Assembly (NCBI RefSeq): GCF_007565055.1
Contig: NC_044563.1
Span: 97,115,489-97,179,488, forward strand
Reading direction: 5' to 3'
DNA length: 64,000 bases
DNA from: Rhinopithecus roxellana
Lineage: Eukaryota > Chordata > Mammalia > Primates > Cercopithecidae
Made by a program: the position numbers and the translations under genes. Under the pieces are notes generated by a model. The model did no database searches. It was not told where the DNA came from and saw only the letters and a list, made by a program, of their open reading frames with translations. Each line of letters begins with the position of its first letter. Positions within the stretch are counted from its first letter, which is position 1. Below are positions 35,500 through 49,850 of this stretch, in pieces.

Positions 35500-36084
35500 G
35501 GTATATATCTTTCTAGACATTTGTATGTTTGTGCATAATTTTTTTATAAAAATGGAATTATTGTATATATGTTAATATATTAATATTGAGGTATATTTCA
35601 TACTTTAATTTAAGCAACCCACTAATCAATTAGGCAGTTCCAACTTTGTACTATTACAAATACTGAAAAACAGTAAAAGTAGGCTAAAAACAAATTACAA
35701 ATAATTAGGGAAAACCCCTCAAAAGTTCAGGAATAGGACAAAAATGCCTAAAAACTCTTAAAGTGTTGAAAATTGCTTTATGAAGCATGAAAATGACCAA
35801 CATTATTTAAAAAAAAAAAAAAACCCCAGCAACTGGGAAATACTCATTTTCAATCAAATCATTGTTTCAATCAAAATGTTATATTTCACCAGAATGCTTT
35901 CAGAAAAATTGCTTTCAGTCCAATCATATGCCTCTGTGGGAGGCAGCCAGTAAGAGCTTTCTTCCAGCTCCCATGAAGTCCTTGGAAAAGGTTTGGGATC
36001 CCCACTGCCAGCAGTTCTAACCGGGAAATAAACATCAGACCAACTGCTGTGCATGTACCCAGCAAGGATCTGCCGATTATCTTA
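35500..36084. other. AT-rich spacer without recognised gene
   Basis: No RNA gene or exon seen. Confidence 0.4.
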
Positions 36085-36210
36085 TGTGCCAGGCTCTGTG
36101 CTGGGCACTGGGAATATGAGGTAACCAAGACAGTTTCTGCCATCCTCCCTGGCAGGGGCTCACAGTCCAGTCTGGCAAGGCAGACAGACACATCCACAGG
36201 TAATTCCAAT
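36085..36210 (-). mobile_element. L2 LINE fragment
   Basis: gccaggctctgtgctgggca and ggggctcacagtccagt are reverse-oriented L2. Confidence 0.65.
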
Positions 36211-36440
36211 ACAGGCTGAGATGAGATGAGATGAGAACTGGGAGGCATGGTAAATGGGGAGAGGCAAGTGAAAGCTTCTGCCCTGCCCCTCCAGCAGCCG
36301 TGGGACGGTAGAAACACAGCCTCTTCCTCCTCAGCAAAATGTTCTTGTTACTTTTGCTATGAAACAAATTACCCCAAAAACCTAGTGGTTTCAAACAATC
36401 ATTTGATTATGCTCAAGGATTCTGTAGGTCAAGAATTCAG

Positions 36441-36573
36441 GGCTAAGTGTAGTGGCTCATGCCTGTAATCCCAGCATTTTGGGAGGCCAAGGCAGGATAA
36501 CTACTTGACCACAGGAGTTTGAGACCAGCCTGGGCAACATAGGGAGATCCCTGTCTCTATAAAAGAAAAAAAA
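36441..36573 (+). mobile_element. Free left Alu monomer (FLAM)
   Basis: One arm followed by an A tail; duplication aagaattcag on both sides shows it inserted as a monomer. Confidence 0.8.
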
Positions 36574-37033
36574 AAGAATTCAGATAGGATACTACAGAAT
36601 GGCTTGTCTACTCCAGAATGTCTGTAGTCTCAGCTGGGAAGACTGAGTGGCTGGGGTGACTCAAAGTCTCTGGAGGTGGGTATCACGTGGAGGTATCTTC
36701 ACTCACAAGCCTGGTGGTTAGCGAGGGCTGTCACATGGGACCTCCACCATAGCTGTTTTCCAAAGCATCCACACACGGCTGAGGCTTCCTCACAGCATGG
36801 AGGCCTCGGGGTGGGCCTGCACAGCAGCTCAGGACCCCAGACACAAGTGTCCCAGGCAACAAGGACTTTTCTGCCCTGGTCTCAGAATTCCTCAAGTGTC
36901 ACTTCAGCTGAATTCTACTGTTAAAGCCAGCCACAGCCTGCCATGTTGATAGGGAGAGGAATTAAGATACCACATCTTGATTGGAGCAGTAAGGTTCTAA
37001 GAAGACAAGTGGGACAGAATTTGTTGTGGTCAT

Positions 37034-37301
37034 TTTTTTTTTTTTTTTTTTTTCAGAGACAGGGTCCCTCTGTCCCAATCATAGCTCACTGCAGCCTCAA
37101 ACTCTTGGGTTCAACCAATCCTCTCACCTCAGCCTTCCAAGTTCCAGAAAAAAAAAAAAAAATCCAGCTAACTTTTTAATTTTTTGTAGAGATGTGAGTC
37201 TCACTATGTTGCCCAGGCTGATCTCAAACTCCTGGCCTCAAGAGGTCTTCCTGCTTGGCCTCCCAAGGTGCTGGGATTACAGGCATGAGCCACTGAATCT
37301 G
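37034..37301 (-). mobile_element. AluJ/S
   Basis: Duplication ttgttgtggtcat at 37021 and 37304; contains an internal A17 run. Confidence 0.85.
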
Positions 37302-37487
37302 GCCTGTTGTGGTCATACAATCTACCACACCCGAGGTAGACCCAGGCACACCATTTACTGCCAGGAGGGCAGGTCTGAGAGGGGCCCAGCTGGGTGCAAT
37401 GGAGGTAAGATGGGAAAGAAGCTGAACTCTTCTATCCTTAGGCAATTTCATGTGACCATGGCTTCACTTTCTGCTCCTCCATGATGA

Positions 37488-37778
37488 CCTTTTTTTCTTT
37501 TTTCTTTTTTTTAAGACTGAGTCTCGCAGTGTAGCGCAGGCTGGGGTGCAGTGGCACAATCTCAGCTCACTGCAACTTCCACCCCCTGGGTTCAAGCAAG
37601 TCTTGTGCCAAGGAGCTGGGATTACAGGCTCGTCCTATCACACCTGGCTAATTTTTTAGTAGAGACAGGGTTTCACCATGTTGGCCAAACTGGTCTTGAA
37701 CTCCTGACTTCAAGTGATCCGCCCACCTTGGCCTCCCAAAGTGCTGGGATGACAGGAGGGAGCACCACCCAGCCTCCC
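37488..37778 (-). mobile_element. AluS
   Basis: gactgagtctcgcagtgtag ... tgacaggagggagcaccacc; right end diverged. Confidence 0.83.
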
Positions 37779-37794
37779 TTATGACTTTTCCATC

Positions 37795-37900
37795 TCACCA
37801 GTGTGTCAAATTGTCTGCCTACTTTACCTTTTGTGCCTTAGTTTCTTCTGAATAATGGAGATGCTAATACTATCTACCTCATAGAGTGACCATGAGACAA
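37795..37900 (+). mobile_element. MIR fragment
   Basis: ccttagtttcttctgaataa and ctacctcatagagtgaccat resemble the MIR tail. Confidence 0.5.
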
Positions 37901-37902
37901 TA

Positions 37903-38213
37903 TGGTAGTCCCCCAATGTCCGCAGGGGATATGTCCCAAGGCCCCAGTGGTTGCCTGAAACTGTGGACAGTACAGAATCTTTTATATGCTATGTTTTTTT
38001 CTATACATACATACCTATATTAAGATTTAATTTATAAATTAGGCACAGGAAGAAATTAGCAACAATAACTAATAAAATAGAACAATTATAACAATATACT
38101 GTAATAAAAGTTATTTTAAATTTATGAATTATTTCTAGAATTTTCCATTTTATATTTTCAGCCCACTGTTGACCATGGATAAAGGAAACCATGAAAAGGC
38201 GGGGAAACTACCA
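37903..38213 (+). mobile_element. MER2/Tigger-type DNA transposon, intact ends
   Basis: TA target duplications (37901 and 38214) enclose inverted ends TGGTAGTCCCCC and GGGGAAACTACCA. Internal ggatatgtcccaaggccccc and taaattaggcacagg-type phrases match the nonautonomous Tigger1 derivative MER2. It has no transposase. Confidence 0.8.
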
Positions 38214-38235
38214 TACTTACAAAATACTCACTGCA

Positions 38236-38541
38236 AGTCCAGGCACAGTGGCTCATGCCTGTAATCCCAACACTTTGGGAGGCCGAGGTGGGGAGATCAC
38301 CTGAGGTCAGGAGTTCAAGACCAGCATGACCAACATGGCAAAATCTCTACTAAAAATACAAAAATTAGCCAGGTGTGGTGGCAGACACCTATAATCCCAG
38401 CTACTCGAAAGGCTGAGGCAGGAGAATCACTTGAACCTGGGAGGTGGAGGTTACAGTGAGCTGAGATCATGCCACTGCACTCCATCCTGGGAGATAGAAC
38501 AAGACTCTACCTCCAAAAAAAGAAAAAAAAAAAAAAAAAAA
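38236..38541 (+). mobile_element. AluS
   Basis: Full length, long A tail. Confidence 0.86.
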
Positions 38542-38889
38542 GAACGGTCAGGGAACAAAGATGAACTCTGAGCAGTGGTGCGCATTGGAGCTGGCTTGTA
38601 TGGGCTCACAAGAGCCAACTTTCAAGCTTTCAGGAATGCTGCAAGCCAGTTAAACAGAGGCATTATTAAAAAATCATATAAACTCACAGATAAAGTATAT
38701 TCAAAACTAGTAAATCCTCAGAACTCACCACTTTCTAATTATTTCACACCATTTAATTATTATTCGTGGTCTCCAAGTCATTTATGTCTGCTATATCTGC
38801 AGAGGAGAGATACGATGTAATGGTCTGCTCCTGAGCATCTCATACCAACCCCTGGTTGTAACATCCCATTAGTAACTTGAAATCGGCCA

Positions 38890-39265
38890 TGGTGGGAGTT
38901 CCAGAAAGTCTAATGTACAAATAATGAGTTTCGCAAAGAGAACATAGAAAATAGTGGGGAAGAAATTATTAAAAGAATAATTCAAGAAAATTTCCCAGAA
39001 CTGCAAGATAATTTTCAGACTAAAATAGTTCACTCAGTACCTTGCAAAACATGAAAAAAATAAAAGCCAAGGTATTTTTGCAAATTTCAGAACACCAAGC
39101 ACTAATAAGATGATCCTGAAAGCATTGAGTCAAAAAAGAAAAAAGTTACCAAGTTACAAACAAAAGAGTGGGAATCAGAATAACATCTGACTTCTTGGCA
39201 ATAGCATTTGGTTTTTGTTTTTAAAGCTATAAACAATAAGCGATGCTAAAAATGTTTAAAGAAAA
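38890..39265 (+). mobile_element. L1M/HAL1-type ORF1-end fragment
   Basis: caagaaaatttcccagaact, aaatttcagaacaccaagca and gtgggaatcagaataacatc follow the order of old L1 ORF1 3' sequence. Confidence 0.6.
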
Positions 39266-39273
39266 TTATTTCC

Positions 39274-39866
39274 GGCCAGGCACGGTTGCTCCTGCATGTA
39301 ATCCCTGCACTTTGGGAGGCCGAGGCAGACAGATCACTTGAGGTCAGGAGGTCGAGGCCAGCCTGGCCAACATGGCGAAACCCCATCTCTACAAAAAGTA
39401 TAAAAAATTAGGCCGGGCGCGGTGGCTCAAGCCTGTAATCCCAGCACTTTGGGAGGCCAAGACGGGCGGATCACGAGGTCAGGAGATCGAGACCATCCTG
39501 GCTAACCCGGTGAAACCCCGTCTCTACAAAAAAATACAAAAAACTAGCCGGGCGAGGCGCCGGGCGCCTGTAGTCCCAGCTACTCGGGAGGCTGAGGCAG
39601 GAAAATGGCGTAAACCTGGGAGACGGAGCTTGCAGTGAGCTGAGATCCGGCCACTGCACTCCAGCCTGGGTGGCAGAGTGAGACTCTGTCTCAAAAAAAA
39701 AAAAAAAAAAATTAGCCAAGAGTGATGGCGGACACGTGTAATCCCAGCTACTGGGAGGCTGAGGCAGGAGAATCACTTGAACCTGGGAGGTGGAGGTTGC
39801 AGTGAGCCGAGATCGTGCCATTACACTCTAGCCTGGGCAACAAGAAACTCCGTCTCAAAAAAAAAA
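39274..39866 (+). mobile_element. AluS interrupted by AluYR
   Basis: The left arm ends at taaaaaatta (39410) and the right arm resumes at attagccaagagtgatgg (39711). Confidence 0.85.
39411..39704 (+). mobile_element. AluYR-type element nested in AluS
   Basis: Carries ggctcaagcctg, ggcgtaaacc and gagatccggccactgc; aaaaaatta flanks both ends. Confidence 0.88.
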
Positions 39867-40549
39867 GAGTCAAACTATCCGGTGTTTATTAGCAATTCAA
39901 GGGGGGATATAGAATAAGCAGATGCACATCTAAGTCTGGAGTTCAAGGAGGGTCTGCCCTGGAGGTATGAATTTGAGTGTAGTAGCTTTAAAGATGCCAT
40001 GGAAAACCATAGATTAGATGAAGTTACCAAGAGTTGAGATGAACAGAAAAAAATGAGGTCCAAGGACTGAGCCTTTTCTTAGGGACTGCTAGAGGCAGTG
40101 TTTCCCACATCCTCCAAAAGGGCGCAAACCAAGAAAGAGGAAGACAGAAGATAAGGAAGGAGGAATCTAACACTGGAGACAGAATATTCTGACTGCTGGT
40201 GAACAGGGATCCCAGAACTACAGGTCTCAGGGTAAGCTGTCTAAACTGGCACTAGAGGATGAAGCGTCCTGGGAGGGTATCACCAAGGAAAAACAAAGAG
40301 TAACCCTGTTTAAATGTACTGAGATTAAACTATGGCTCAAAGTTTGGGGATGAGATAGAAACAGGAACACAGAACTCTAAGCAGATGGAAAAACAAGGTA
40401 ATAACTAACATATTTTTTGTAGATATATTTACAGAATTATAACTATGGAATCACATCAACACTGTATATAAAAGTCATAGAAATATAAACATAGAATATT
40501 GATTGAGCCATAAATGATTACAGAATTATGAAGATGCCAGGAAAGGGGC
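39867..40549. other. Spacer without recognised gene
   Basis: Purine-biased in places; no supported feature. Confidence 0.4.
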
Positions 40550-41225
40550 ATAAAAATGTTATTTAGAGCAATTATCCTAGATACACACCCCAGAAATTGA
40601 AAACAGGTAGTCAAACAAGTACATGTACACAAATAGTCAGAGCAGCACTATTTGAAACAGCCAAAAGGTGGAAACAATCCAAATATCCATCAACTAATAA
40701 ATGCATAAACTGTGGTACACACACACAGTAAAATACTATTCAGCCACAAAAAGAAATGAAGTACTGACATATGCTATGTTAGTGAGCCTCAAAAACATCA
40801 TGCTAAGTAAGACTGCCAGGCACAAAAAGTCAGATATTGTATGAATCCACTTATATGAAATATCCAGAAAAGGCAAATCCATAAAAACGGAAAGTGGATT
40901 GGTGGCTGCTAGGGGTTGGGGGTGTAAAAAATGGGGATAACTGCTTAATGAGTATGGGCTTTTTGTTTTTTGAGACAGAGGTCTATGTTGCCCAGGCTGC
41001 TGTCAAACTCCTGGGCTCAAGCGTTCCTCCCATCTCGGCCTCCCAAAATGCTGGGACTAAGTCAAGAGGAGTGTGGGGTTTTGCTTCAAGGTGATGAAAA
41101 TGTTTTGGAACTACATTAAGGTGGTGGTTGTACAATATTATGAATAAACAAATGCCACTAAATTGTTCACTTTAAAATGGGGAATTTTGTAATGTGAATT
41201 TCACCTCAATTTTTTAAAAAAAGAA
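40550..41225 (+). mobile_element. Old L1 (L1M-type) 3' end
   Basis: ccagaaattgaaaacaggta, acaatccaaatatccatcaa, ggattggtggctgctagggg and the end ttgtaatgtgaatttcacct are in order. An antisense Alu piece (40960-41065) interrupts it. Confidence 0.78.
40960..41065 (-). mobile_element. Alu fragment
   Basis: tttttgagacagaggtctat to cccaaaatgctgggac, with the middle deleted. Confidence 0.75.
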
Positions 41226-41248
41226 TGTTACTTAGAAATAAGAAGGTG

Positions 41249-41515
41249 GGCCGGGTGTGGTGGCTCACGCCTGTAATCCCAGCACTTTGTGAGGCTGAGG
41301 CGGGCAGATCACGAGGTCAGGAGTTCAAGACCATCCTAGCTAACACGGTAAAACCCCGTCTCTACTAAAAATACAAAAATTAGCTGGGCATGATGGTGGG
41401 TGCCTGTAGTCCCAACTACACGGGAGGCTGAGGCAGGAAAATGGCATTAACCCAGGAGGCGGAGCTTGCAGTAAGCTGAGATCACACCACTGCACTCCAG
41501 CCTGGGCAACACAGG
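41249..41515 (+). mobile_element. AluY, 3'-truncated
   Basis: Ends at cctgggcaacacagg without an A tail. Confidence 0.83.
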
Positions 41516-41689
41516 GATACTGTAAGATGGACACCTACCACTTGAAAAGATGACTTTTCAAGGAAGAAAACAGTTGTTGGAGGAAACCTACAAATTCTAG
41601 GTGCTCACATGGATAGATGAGGACAAATAACGTGCATATGCTATTTCAACTGGGTCGATAGATGTTACAAAAAAAAAAAAATATGGAAA

Positions 41690-41938
41690 CTTTTTTTTGA
41701 GACGGAGTCTCACTGTCACCCAGGCTGGAGTGCAGTGATGCCATCTCAGCTCACTGCAACTTCCACCTCCTGGGTTATAGGCGCCTGCCACTATGCCCAG
41801 CTTACTTCTGTATTTTTAGTAATGACAGGGTTTCACCATGTTGGCCAGGCTAGTCTTGAACTCCTGACCTCAGGTGATTCACCCACCTCAGCCTCCTAAA
41901 GTGCTGGGATTACAGGCGTGAGCCACCACGTGCAGCCC
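41690..41938 (-). mobile_element. Alu, internally deleted
   Basis: About 45 bp missing in the left arm; ends caccacgtgcagcc. Confidence 0.83.
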
Positions 41939-42326
41939 TTTTTCTGAATTCTGAAGGATCGTGGCTCTGTAAACAAACACCAGCCAGACATGCAGCTTAA
42001 ACACATAAGTCTTATAACTTTGAACCACTCCCTAGGGTTGTCTGAGATTTTAGTCATTCAAGCAGCAATACCCATGTACCCCATTAGGTTAAGAATTAAA
42101 TTAAAACACAATACCAAAACAAGTAAATCTTACTTTAACCCACCCAAATATTTTCAAAGGCCAGGAACCCAAGCCCATTTCAAATATTCTTCCTAAACCC
42201 CCAACGCTCCAGACAAACTGTGCCTGTTTACTGTCCCCTAGATTCCTTCTTCATCTTTAACCCTCACTGCAAGATCCAATGTCTCTCCATATCAGATTCC
42301 CCTCCCTCCAGTGACACTTTTATGTA
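41939..42326. other. Spacer downstream of RPS13
   Basis: No repeat or gene recognised. Confidence 0.4.
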
Positions 42327-42402
42327 TTAGGTTGGTGCAAAAGTAATTGTGGTTTTTGCATCAAAGTAATGGCAAAAACCGCAATTACTTTTGCCCATAT
42401 TA
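42327..42402. mobile_element. MADE1 (mariner-derived MITE; miR-548-type hairpin)
   Basis: ttaggttggtgcaaaagtaa and gcaaaaaccgcaattacttt form the long stem of MADE1. The right end is mutated (cccatatta for caccaacctaa). Confidence 0.9.
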
Positions 42403-42756
42403 CTATTTCTGATGCTACCAGTGGTTAACATCTGCCAGGGATCTATCTGTCTTTAACATTAAATGTATCAAAAAAAACTTAGAAACATTTTTGCCATGAC
42501 ACCAAAACAAACACAAAGGCATTATTTCCTAGTGTCTTCCAGTTCTCCATATTTAAGGCAACCACCTATGAGGTTATAAGCTGCTCAACTGGTTTAAGGG
42601 GCCAACGAAGGGATGTGATGTACACTATATTACTGCTCCCTGGAATCCTAACATCAATCACCTAAAACACTTCCCCATCAAACAAGATCAACACATATGA
42701 ACCACTGATATATACACATTTTTCTTCTAGGAAAATACATATAGAACATGCTTTTA
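42403..42756. other. Unique 3' flank of RPS13
   Basis: AT-rich, no gene recognised; probably the transcription-termination region of RPS13. Confidence 0.4.
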
Positions 42757-42769
42757 GTTAAACAATCAT

Positions 42770-42775
42770 TTTATT
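42770..42775 (-). terminator. RPS13 polyadenylation signal AATAAA
   Basis: CAATAAAATGATTG on the minus strand lies 21 nt past the stop codon, a spacing typical for this compact gene. Confidence 0.9.
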
Positions 42776-42795
42776 GCTTGAGTACACAGACAAAT

Positions 42796-45853
<3,058 letters not shown>

Positions 45854-45876
<23 letters not shown>

Positions 45877-45902
45877 GATGGCGGCGGTCAGACAGCGAAA
45901 GG
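45854..45902 (-). other. RPS13: RPS13 exon 1 (5'UTR and first 23 coding bases)
   Basis: In sense orientation this reads CCTTTCGCTGTCTGACC followed by CGCCGCCATCATGGG, a terminal oligopyrimidine (TOP) leader of about 26 nt. TOP leaders place ribosomal-protein mRNAs under mTOR/LARP1 translational control. The start codon occupies 45874-45876. The donor GTGAGC follows the second base of codon 8. The transcription start at about 45902 is inferred from the C-T-rich start typical of this gene class and could be off by a few bases. Confidence 0.85.
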
Positions 45903-46021
45903 AGAGCGAGGGCGGAAACGCCGCAGGAAGCCACCCAACACGCAGGAAGTGACCTCACACGTCCACGCTTCCTCGCACGCAGGAGGCGGAGCTACGCTGC
46001 GGAGTCACCGCCGTCTGTGTG

Positions 46022-46040
46022 ACTACATCTCCCGAAATGC
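46022..46040 (+). promoter_or_regulatory. ZNF143/STAF (SBS-type) binding site
   Basis: The 19-mer actacatctcccgaaatgc fits the ACTACA-n-n-TCCC-n-n-n-ATGC pattern of the ZNF143/Staf element found in many housekeeping and bidirectional promoters. It lies about 120-140 bp upstream of the RPS13 start, a typical place for it. The match is by eye; occupancy is not known. Confidence 0.65.
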
Positions 46041-46110
46041 ATTTCAGCGTCGCAAGCGATTCGTCAATCGGCCGGGCCTCATCCCGGCATGCATCGGTCT
46101 TTGATCAGCC

Positions 46111-46709
46111 TTGTAGCCAGAGCGGGAATTTGAGGCTGACGGCAGCTTGCGTTGAAATTCCCTACTTCGGACTCCGAGATCATAAAGATTCGAATGCTGC
46201 GCTGGGGGTGGGCATGGAGCAGGTAGGGCTAGAAGAATCAGCCATACACAGGTGTTTGCTCATTCACCAGTGCCTGGCTTTGCCCTGGAACTAGATACCT
46301 CAGAGTCGGCCCTGCGCCTAATAAGATAACAGATACAATAGCATGTGATGAGGACCACACGGGAAGCCATGGCTGCGGCTACCGTCCAGCCGGCGCTTCC
46401 ATTTCTCATTTCTAAATCCTACTCTTACCTGTCACGGGAGAGTCACTGACGGTGAAGAAACGGTCTAAGGAGTTGAACCAGGTCCCTGCGGATGCCTGCC
46501 GCCCTCCGCACTCGAATTCCCCTGCGCAGGGCTTTGGGGCGCTGGACTCTCCGGGGAGAAGGGTTAGGCAGAGGCTTACGGAGCCGTGTTCCCAAGTGAG
46601 ACAGTTGGTGGGCAGGGAAGAGCCTTGGGAGCAAGATTGCAAAGGCCAAGAGGATGAGGGATAAAATGAGGCATTTGAATTTCCTGGGAAAAAGGAACCG
46701 TCAAGGAAA
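46111..46709. other. Unique upstream flank of RPS13
   Basis: Moderately GC-rich and without repeats. Small frames on both strands are not supported as genes, though an upstream divergent noncoding transcript would not be surprising here. Confidence 0.4.
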
Positions 46710-47008
46710 TAGTTTTTTTTTTTTTTTGAGACGGAGTTTCGCTCTTGACTCCCAGGCTGGAGTGCAATGGCGCGATCTCGGCTCGCCATAACCTCCGCCT
46801 CCCGGTTTCAAGCGATTCTCCTGTCTCAGCCTCCTGAGTAGCTGGGATCACAGGCATGCGCCACCACGCTCAGCTAATTTTTTATTTTTAGTAGAGATGG
46901 GTTTTTCCATGTTAGTCAGGCTGGCCTTGAACTCCCGACCTCAGGTGATCCGCCCGCCTCGGCCTTCCAAAGTGCTGGGATTACAGGCGTGAGCCACCGC
47001 GCCTGGCC
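46710..47008 (-). mobile_element. AluS
   Basis: Full length. The final cgcgcctggccgg is duplicated in tandem just outside (47011-47025). Confidence 0.87.
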
Positions 47009-47045
47009 GGAACGCGCCTGGCCGGAAGAAGCTCTTTTAAGACAG

Positions 47046-47253
47046 ACCTAGCCTGGGCAACATGGCAAAACCCCGTCTCGATAAATACGAAAAATTAGCT
47101 GGGCGTGCTGGCTGGTGCCTTTGGTTCGTTCCAGCTACGAAGGAGGCTGAGGCTGGAGAATCGCTGGAGCCGGGAAGGAGATTTCGGTGAGCCGAGATAG
47201 CACCACGGCGCGCCAACCTGGGCAACAGAGCAACACTGTCTAAAAAAAAAAAG
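47046..47253 (+). mobile_element. 5'-truncated Alu
   Basis: Starts at gcctgggcaacatggcaaaa and ends in an A tail. Confidence 0.78.
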
Positions 47254-47496
47254 GAAAGAAAAAGACTGACTCAGTGCCGATACACAACCATGCGTTGAAA
47301 GAATGGGCAAATGAAGCAGCTTTTAAAAATTTTTGAATGTTTAAATTTTTTTTATAAGCATAGCTCTAGGAAGGAGGGAGGTCAGTGAAATCAAACTGTC
47401 GACAAGTTTAAAGTAACTGGCGAGACATTGGGAAACTAGATACTGAAGCATCCACTCTTTTAACCCGTCACTATTTGAAATAAAGTTATCAGGGAT

Positions 47497-47777
47497 AGCC
47501 GCGCGCGGTGGCTCACGCCTGTAATCCCAGCACTTTGGGAGGCGGAAGCGAGCGGATCCCGAGATCAAGAGATCTAGACCATCCTGGCTAACACGGTGAA
47601 ACCCAGTCTCTACTAAAAATACAAAAAATTAGCCGGGCGTGGTGGCGGGCGCCTGTAGTCCCAGCCACTCGCGTGAACCCGGGAGGCGGAGCTTGGTGTG
47701 AGCTGAGATCCGGCCACTGCACTCCAGCCTGGGCGACAGAGCGCGACTCCGTCTGAAAAAGGAAAAAAAAAAAAAAA
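47497..47777 (+). mobile_element. AluY/YR-type element
   Basis: Has gagatccggccactgc; duplication atcagggata on both sides; short deletion near 47668. Confidence 0.83.
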
Positions 47778-48138
47778 GTAATCAGGGATAAAGAGAGAAA
47801 CCCTTTATAAAAACAAAGGGGTCAATTCTCCAAGAAAACAACACCCCCCCAAAAGAAAAGCCATAATCTATCACTATTTGATTAATAACTTTTCCCAAAC
47901 CATTAGGAATTTTAGTCAAATTGGGTACCTATTCGGGTAATGTTTTTTTTCCTAGCAAAGTTTATCAGTAGCCAATATTACGTTTTTAGTTCAGATATGG
48001 AATAGGTATCTCAAATTTAATATGACTCCAGTTCCCAAACCTTGCCCCTTTGTTTCAGTTAAACACGATCCTGTTTGCTCAAACTTAATACAAACCTAGG
48101 TGTCTCCATTTTTCTGTGATTTCCCTCTGTCATCCCTG
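47778..48138 (+). other. Spacer with a short L1-like piece
   Basis: aaaggggtcaattctccaag near 47815 resembles L1 ORF2. The rest is unassigned. Confidence 0.4.
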
Positions 48139-48325
48139 GAATTTGAGAACAGCTTGGCCAACCTAGTGAAACCCCGTCTCTACTAAAAATACAAAAATTA
48201 GTCAGGCGTGGTGGCCCATGCCTGTAATCCCAGCTACTTGGGAGGCTGAGGCAGATAATTGCTTGAACCCAGGAGGGTGGAGGTTGCGGTGAGCTGAGAT
48301 GGCGCCACTCCACTCCAGCCTGGGC
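48139..48325 (+). mobile_element. Alu fragment, both ends truncated
   Basis: From gagaacagcttggccaacct to ccactccagcctggg; joins an antisense Alu remnant directly. Confidence 0.75.
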
Positions 48326-48370
48326 GTGACCCACCGCGCCGGGCCTTATGATTCTATTTTTATGAAATGT

Positions 48371-48489
48371 CTAGAGACGGAGTGTCATCATTTTTGCCAG
48401 GGTGGTCTCAAACTCCTGACCTCAGGTGATCCACCCACCTCGGCCTCCCAAAGTGCTGGGATTACAGGTGTGAGCCACCGCGCCCGAAC
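48371..48489 (-). mobile_element. Alu right-end fragment
   Basis: gtctcaaactcctgacctca to caccgcgcccgaac. Confidence 0.75.
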
Positions 48490-48622
48490 TTTTTTTTTTT
48501 TTTTAAAGGAACAGGGTTCTCACTATTTTGCTCAGGCTGGCCTTGAACTCCTGGGCTGATGCAGCCCTCCAGCCTCAACCTTCCAAAGTGCCGGGATTAT
48601 AGGCAGGAGCCACTGCCCAGCT
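48490..48622 (-). mobile_element. Alu monomer fragment
   Basis: PolyT then ggaacagggttctcactatt to ccactgcccagc. Confidence 0.7.
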
Positions 48623-48717
48623 TCCTAAGCATGTTTTCAGGGTTCATTCATGTTGTAGCATGTATCAGTACTTTTTTCCTTTTTATGACTGAATAAAAGT
48701 CCATCGTATGGACTTTT

Positions 48718-48930
48718 ATTTTGAGACGATCAAGCGATTCTTCTGCCTCAACCTCCAGAGTAGCTGGGATTACAGGCATGTGCCACCACGCCCAGCTAAT
48801 TTTGTATTTTTAGTAGAGACGGGGTTTCTCCATGTTGGTCAGGCTGGTCTTGAACTTCTGACCTCAGGTGATCCGCCCGCCTTGGCCTCCCAAAGTGCTG
48901 GCATTACAGGCATGAGCCACCACGCCTGGC
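48718..48930 (-). mobile_element. AluS, 5'-part deleted
   Basis: Starts ttttgagacgatcaagcgat, so about 70 bp of the left arm are lost. Confidence 0.82.
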
Positions 48931-48945
48931 CCTTTGCCCATTTTA

Positions 48946-49234
48946 ATTTTTTCTTGCTCTGTCAGTCATCCAGGCTGGAGTGCAGTGGCATGATCTTGGC
49001 TCACTGCAACCTCTGCCTTCTGGATTCAAGCAATCCTCGTGCTTCAGCCTCCTCAATAGCTGGGATCACAGGAGCGTGCCACCACACCTGGCTAATTTTT
49101 GTGTGTGGTTTTTTTAGTAGAGTCAGGGTTTCGCCATGTTGGCCAGACTGGTCTTGAACTCCTGACCTCAGGTGATCCACCCGCCTCAGCCTCCCAGAGT
49201 GCTGGGATTACAGGGGTGAACCACCATGCCTGGT
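48946..49234 (-). mobile_element. AluS
   Basis: Duplication cctttgcccattttaa/cctttgcccatttttaa on both sides. Confidence 0.86.
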
Positions 49235-49386
49235 CCTTTGCCCATTTTTAAATTGAACTGTCTTTTTGTTGTTAAGTTGTAAGAATTCTTTGTATATATC
49301 TGATTCCTTTTATTAGATACACCATTGGGAAATATTTTTTCCCATTCTACGGGTTGTCTTTTATTTCCTTAATAGTTTCCTTTGAT

Positions 49387-49683
49387 GGCCGGGCGCGGTG
49401 GCTCAAGCCTGTAATCCCAGCACTTTGGGAGGCCGAGACGGGCAGATCACACGGTCAGGAGATCGAGACCATCCTGACTAACCCGGTGAAACCCCGTCTC
49501 TACTAAAAAATACAAAAAACTAGCCAGGCGAGGTGGCGGGCGCCTGTAGTCCCAGCTACTCGGGAGGCTGAGGCAGGAGAATGGCGTAAACCCGGGAGGC
49601 GGAGCTTGCAGTGAGCTGAGGTCCGGCCACTGCACTCCAGCCTGGGCAACAGAGCGAGACTCCGTCTCAAAAAAAAAAAAAAA
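49387..49683 (+). mobile_element. AluYR-type element
   Basis: Near-consensus AluYR; duplication gtttcctttgatg at both ends. Confidence 0.9.
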
Positions 49684-49850
49684 GTTTCCTTTGATGCACA
49701 AAAGTTAATTTTGATGAAGTCCCAATTAATTTTTTTCTTTTGTGGCTCATGCTTTTAGTGTCACATCTAAGAATCATCAGATAAAGGTCATAAAGATGCA
49801 TGTACACCCAGGTTTTTGTTTTCTTCTAAGAGTTTTATAGTTTTGGCTTT

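Larger units (their letters stand above)
36320..37340 (+). mobile_element. Ancient interspersed repeat, interrupted by FLAM and Alu
   Basis: gctatgaaacaaattacccc, ggattctgtaggtcaagaat and, at the far end, acagaatttgttgtggtcat are phrases of a widespread old mammalian element. Family not assigned. Confidence 0.4.

Noticed and set aside
38575..38820. 81-codon frame starting MVRIGAGLYGL
   Set aside because: Looks like old interspersed repeat sequence; no family recognised and no supporting gene structure.
46111..46709. Possible divergent coding gene upstream of RPS13
   Set aside because: Only short frames without conserved motifs; a noncoding transcript is possible but nothing in the sequence proves it.
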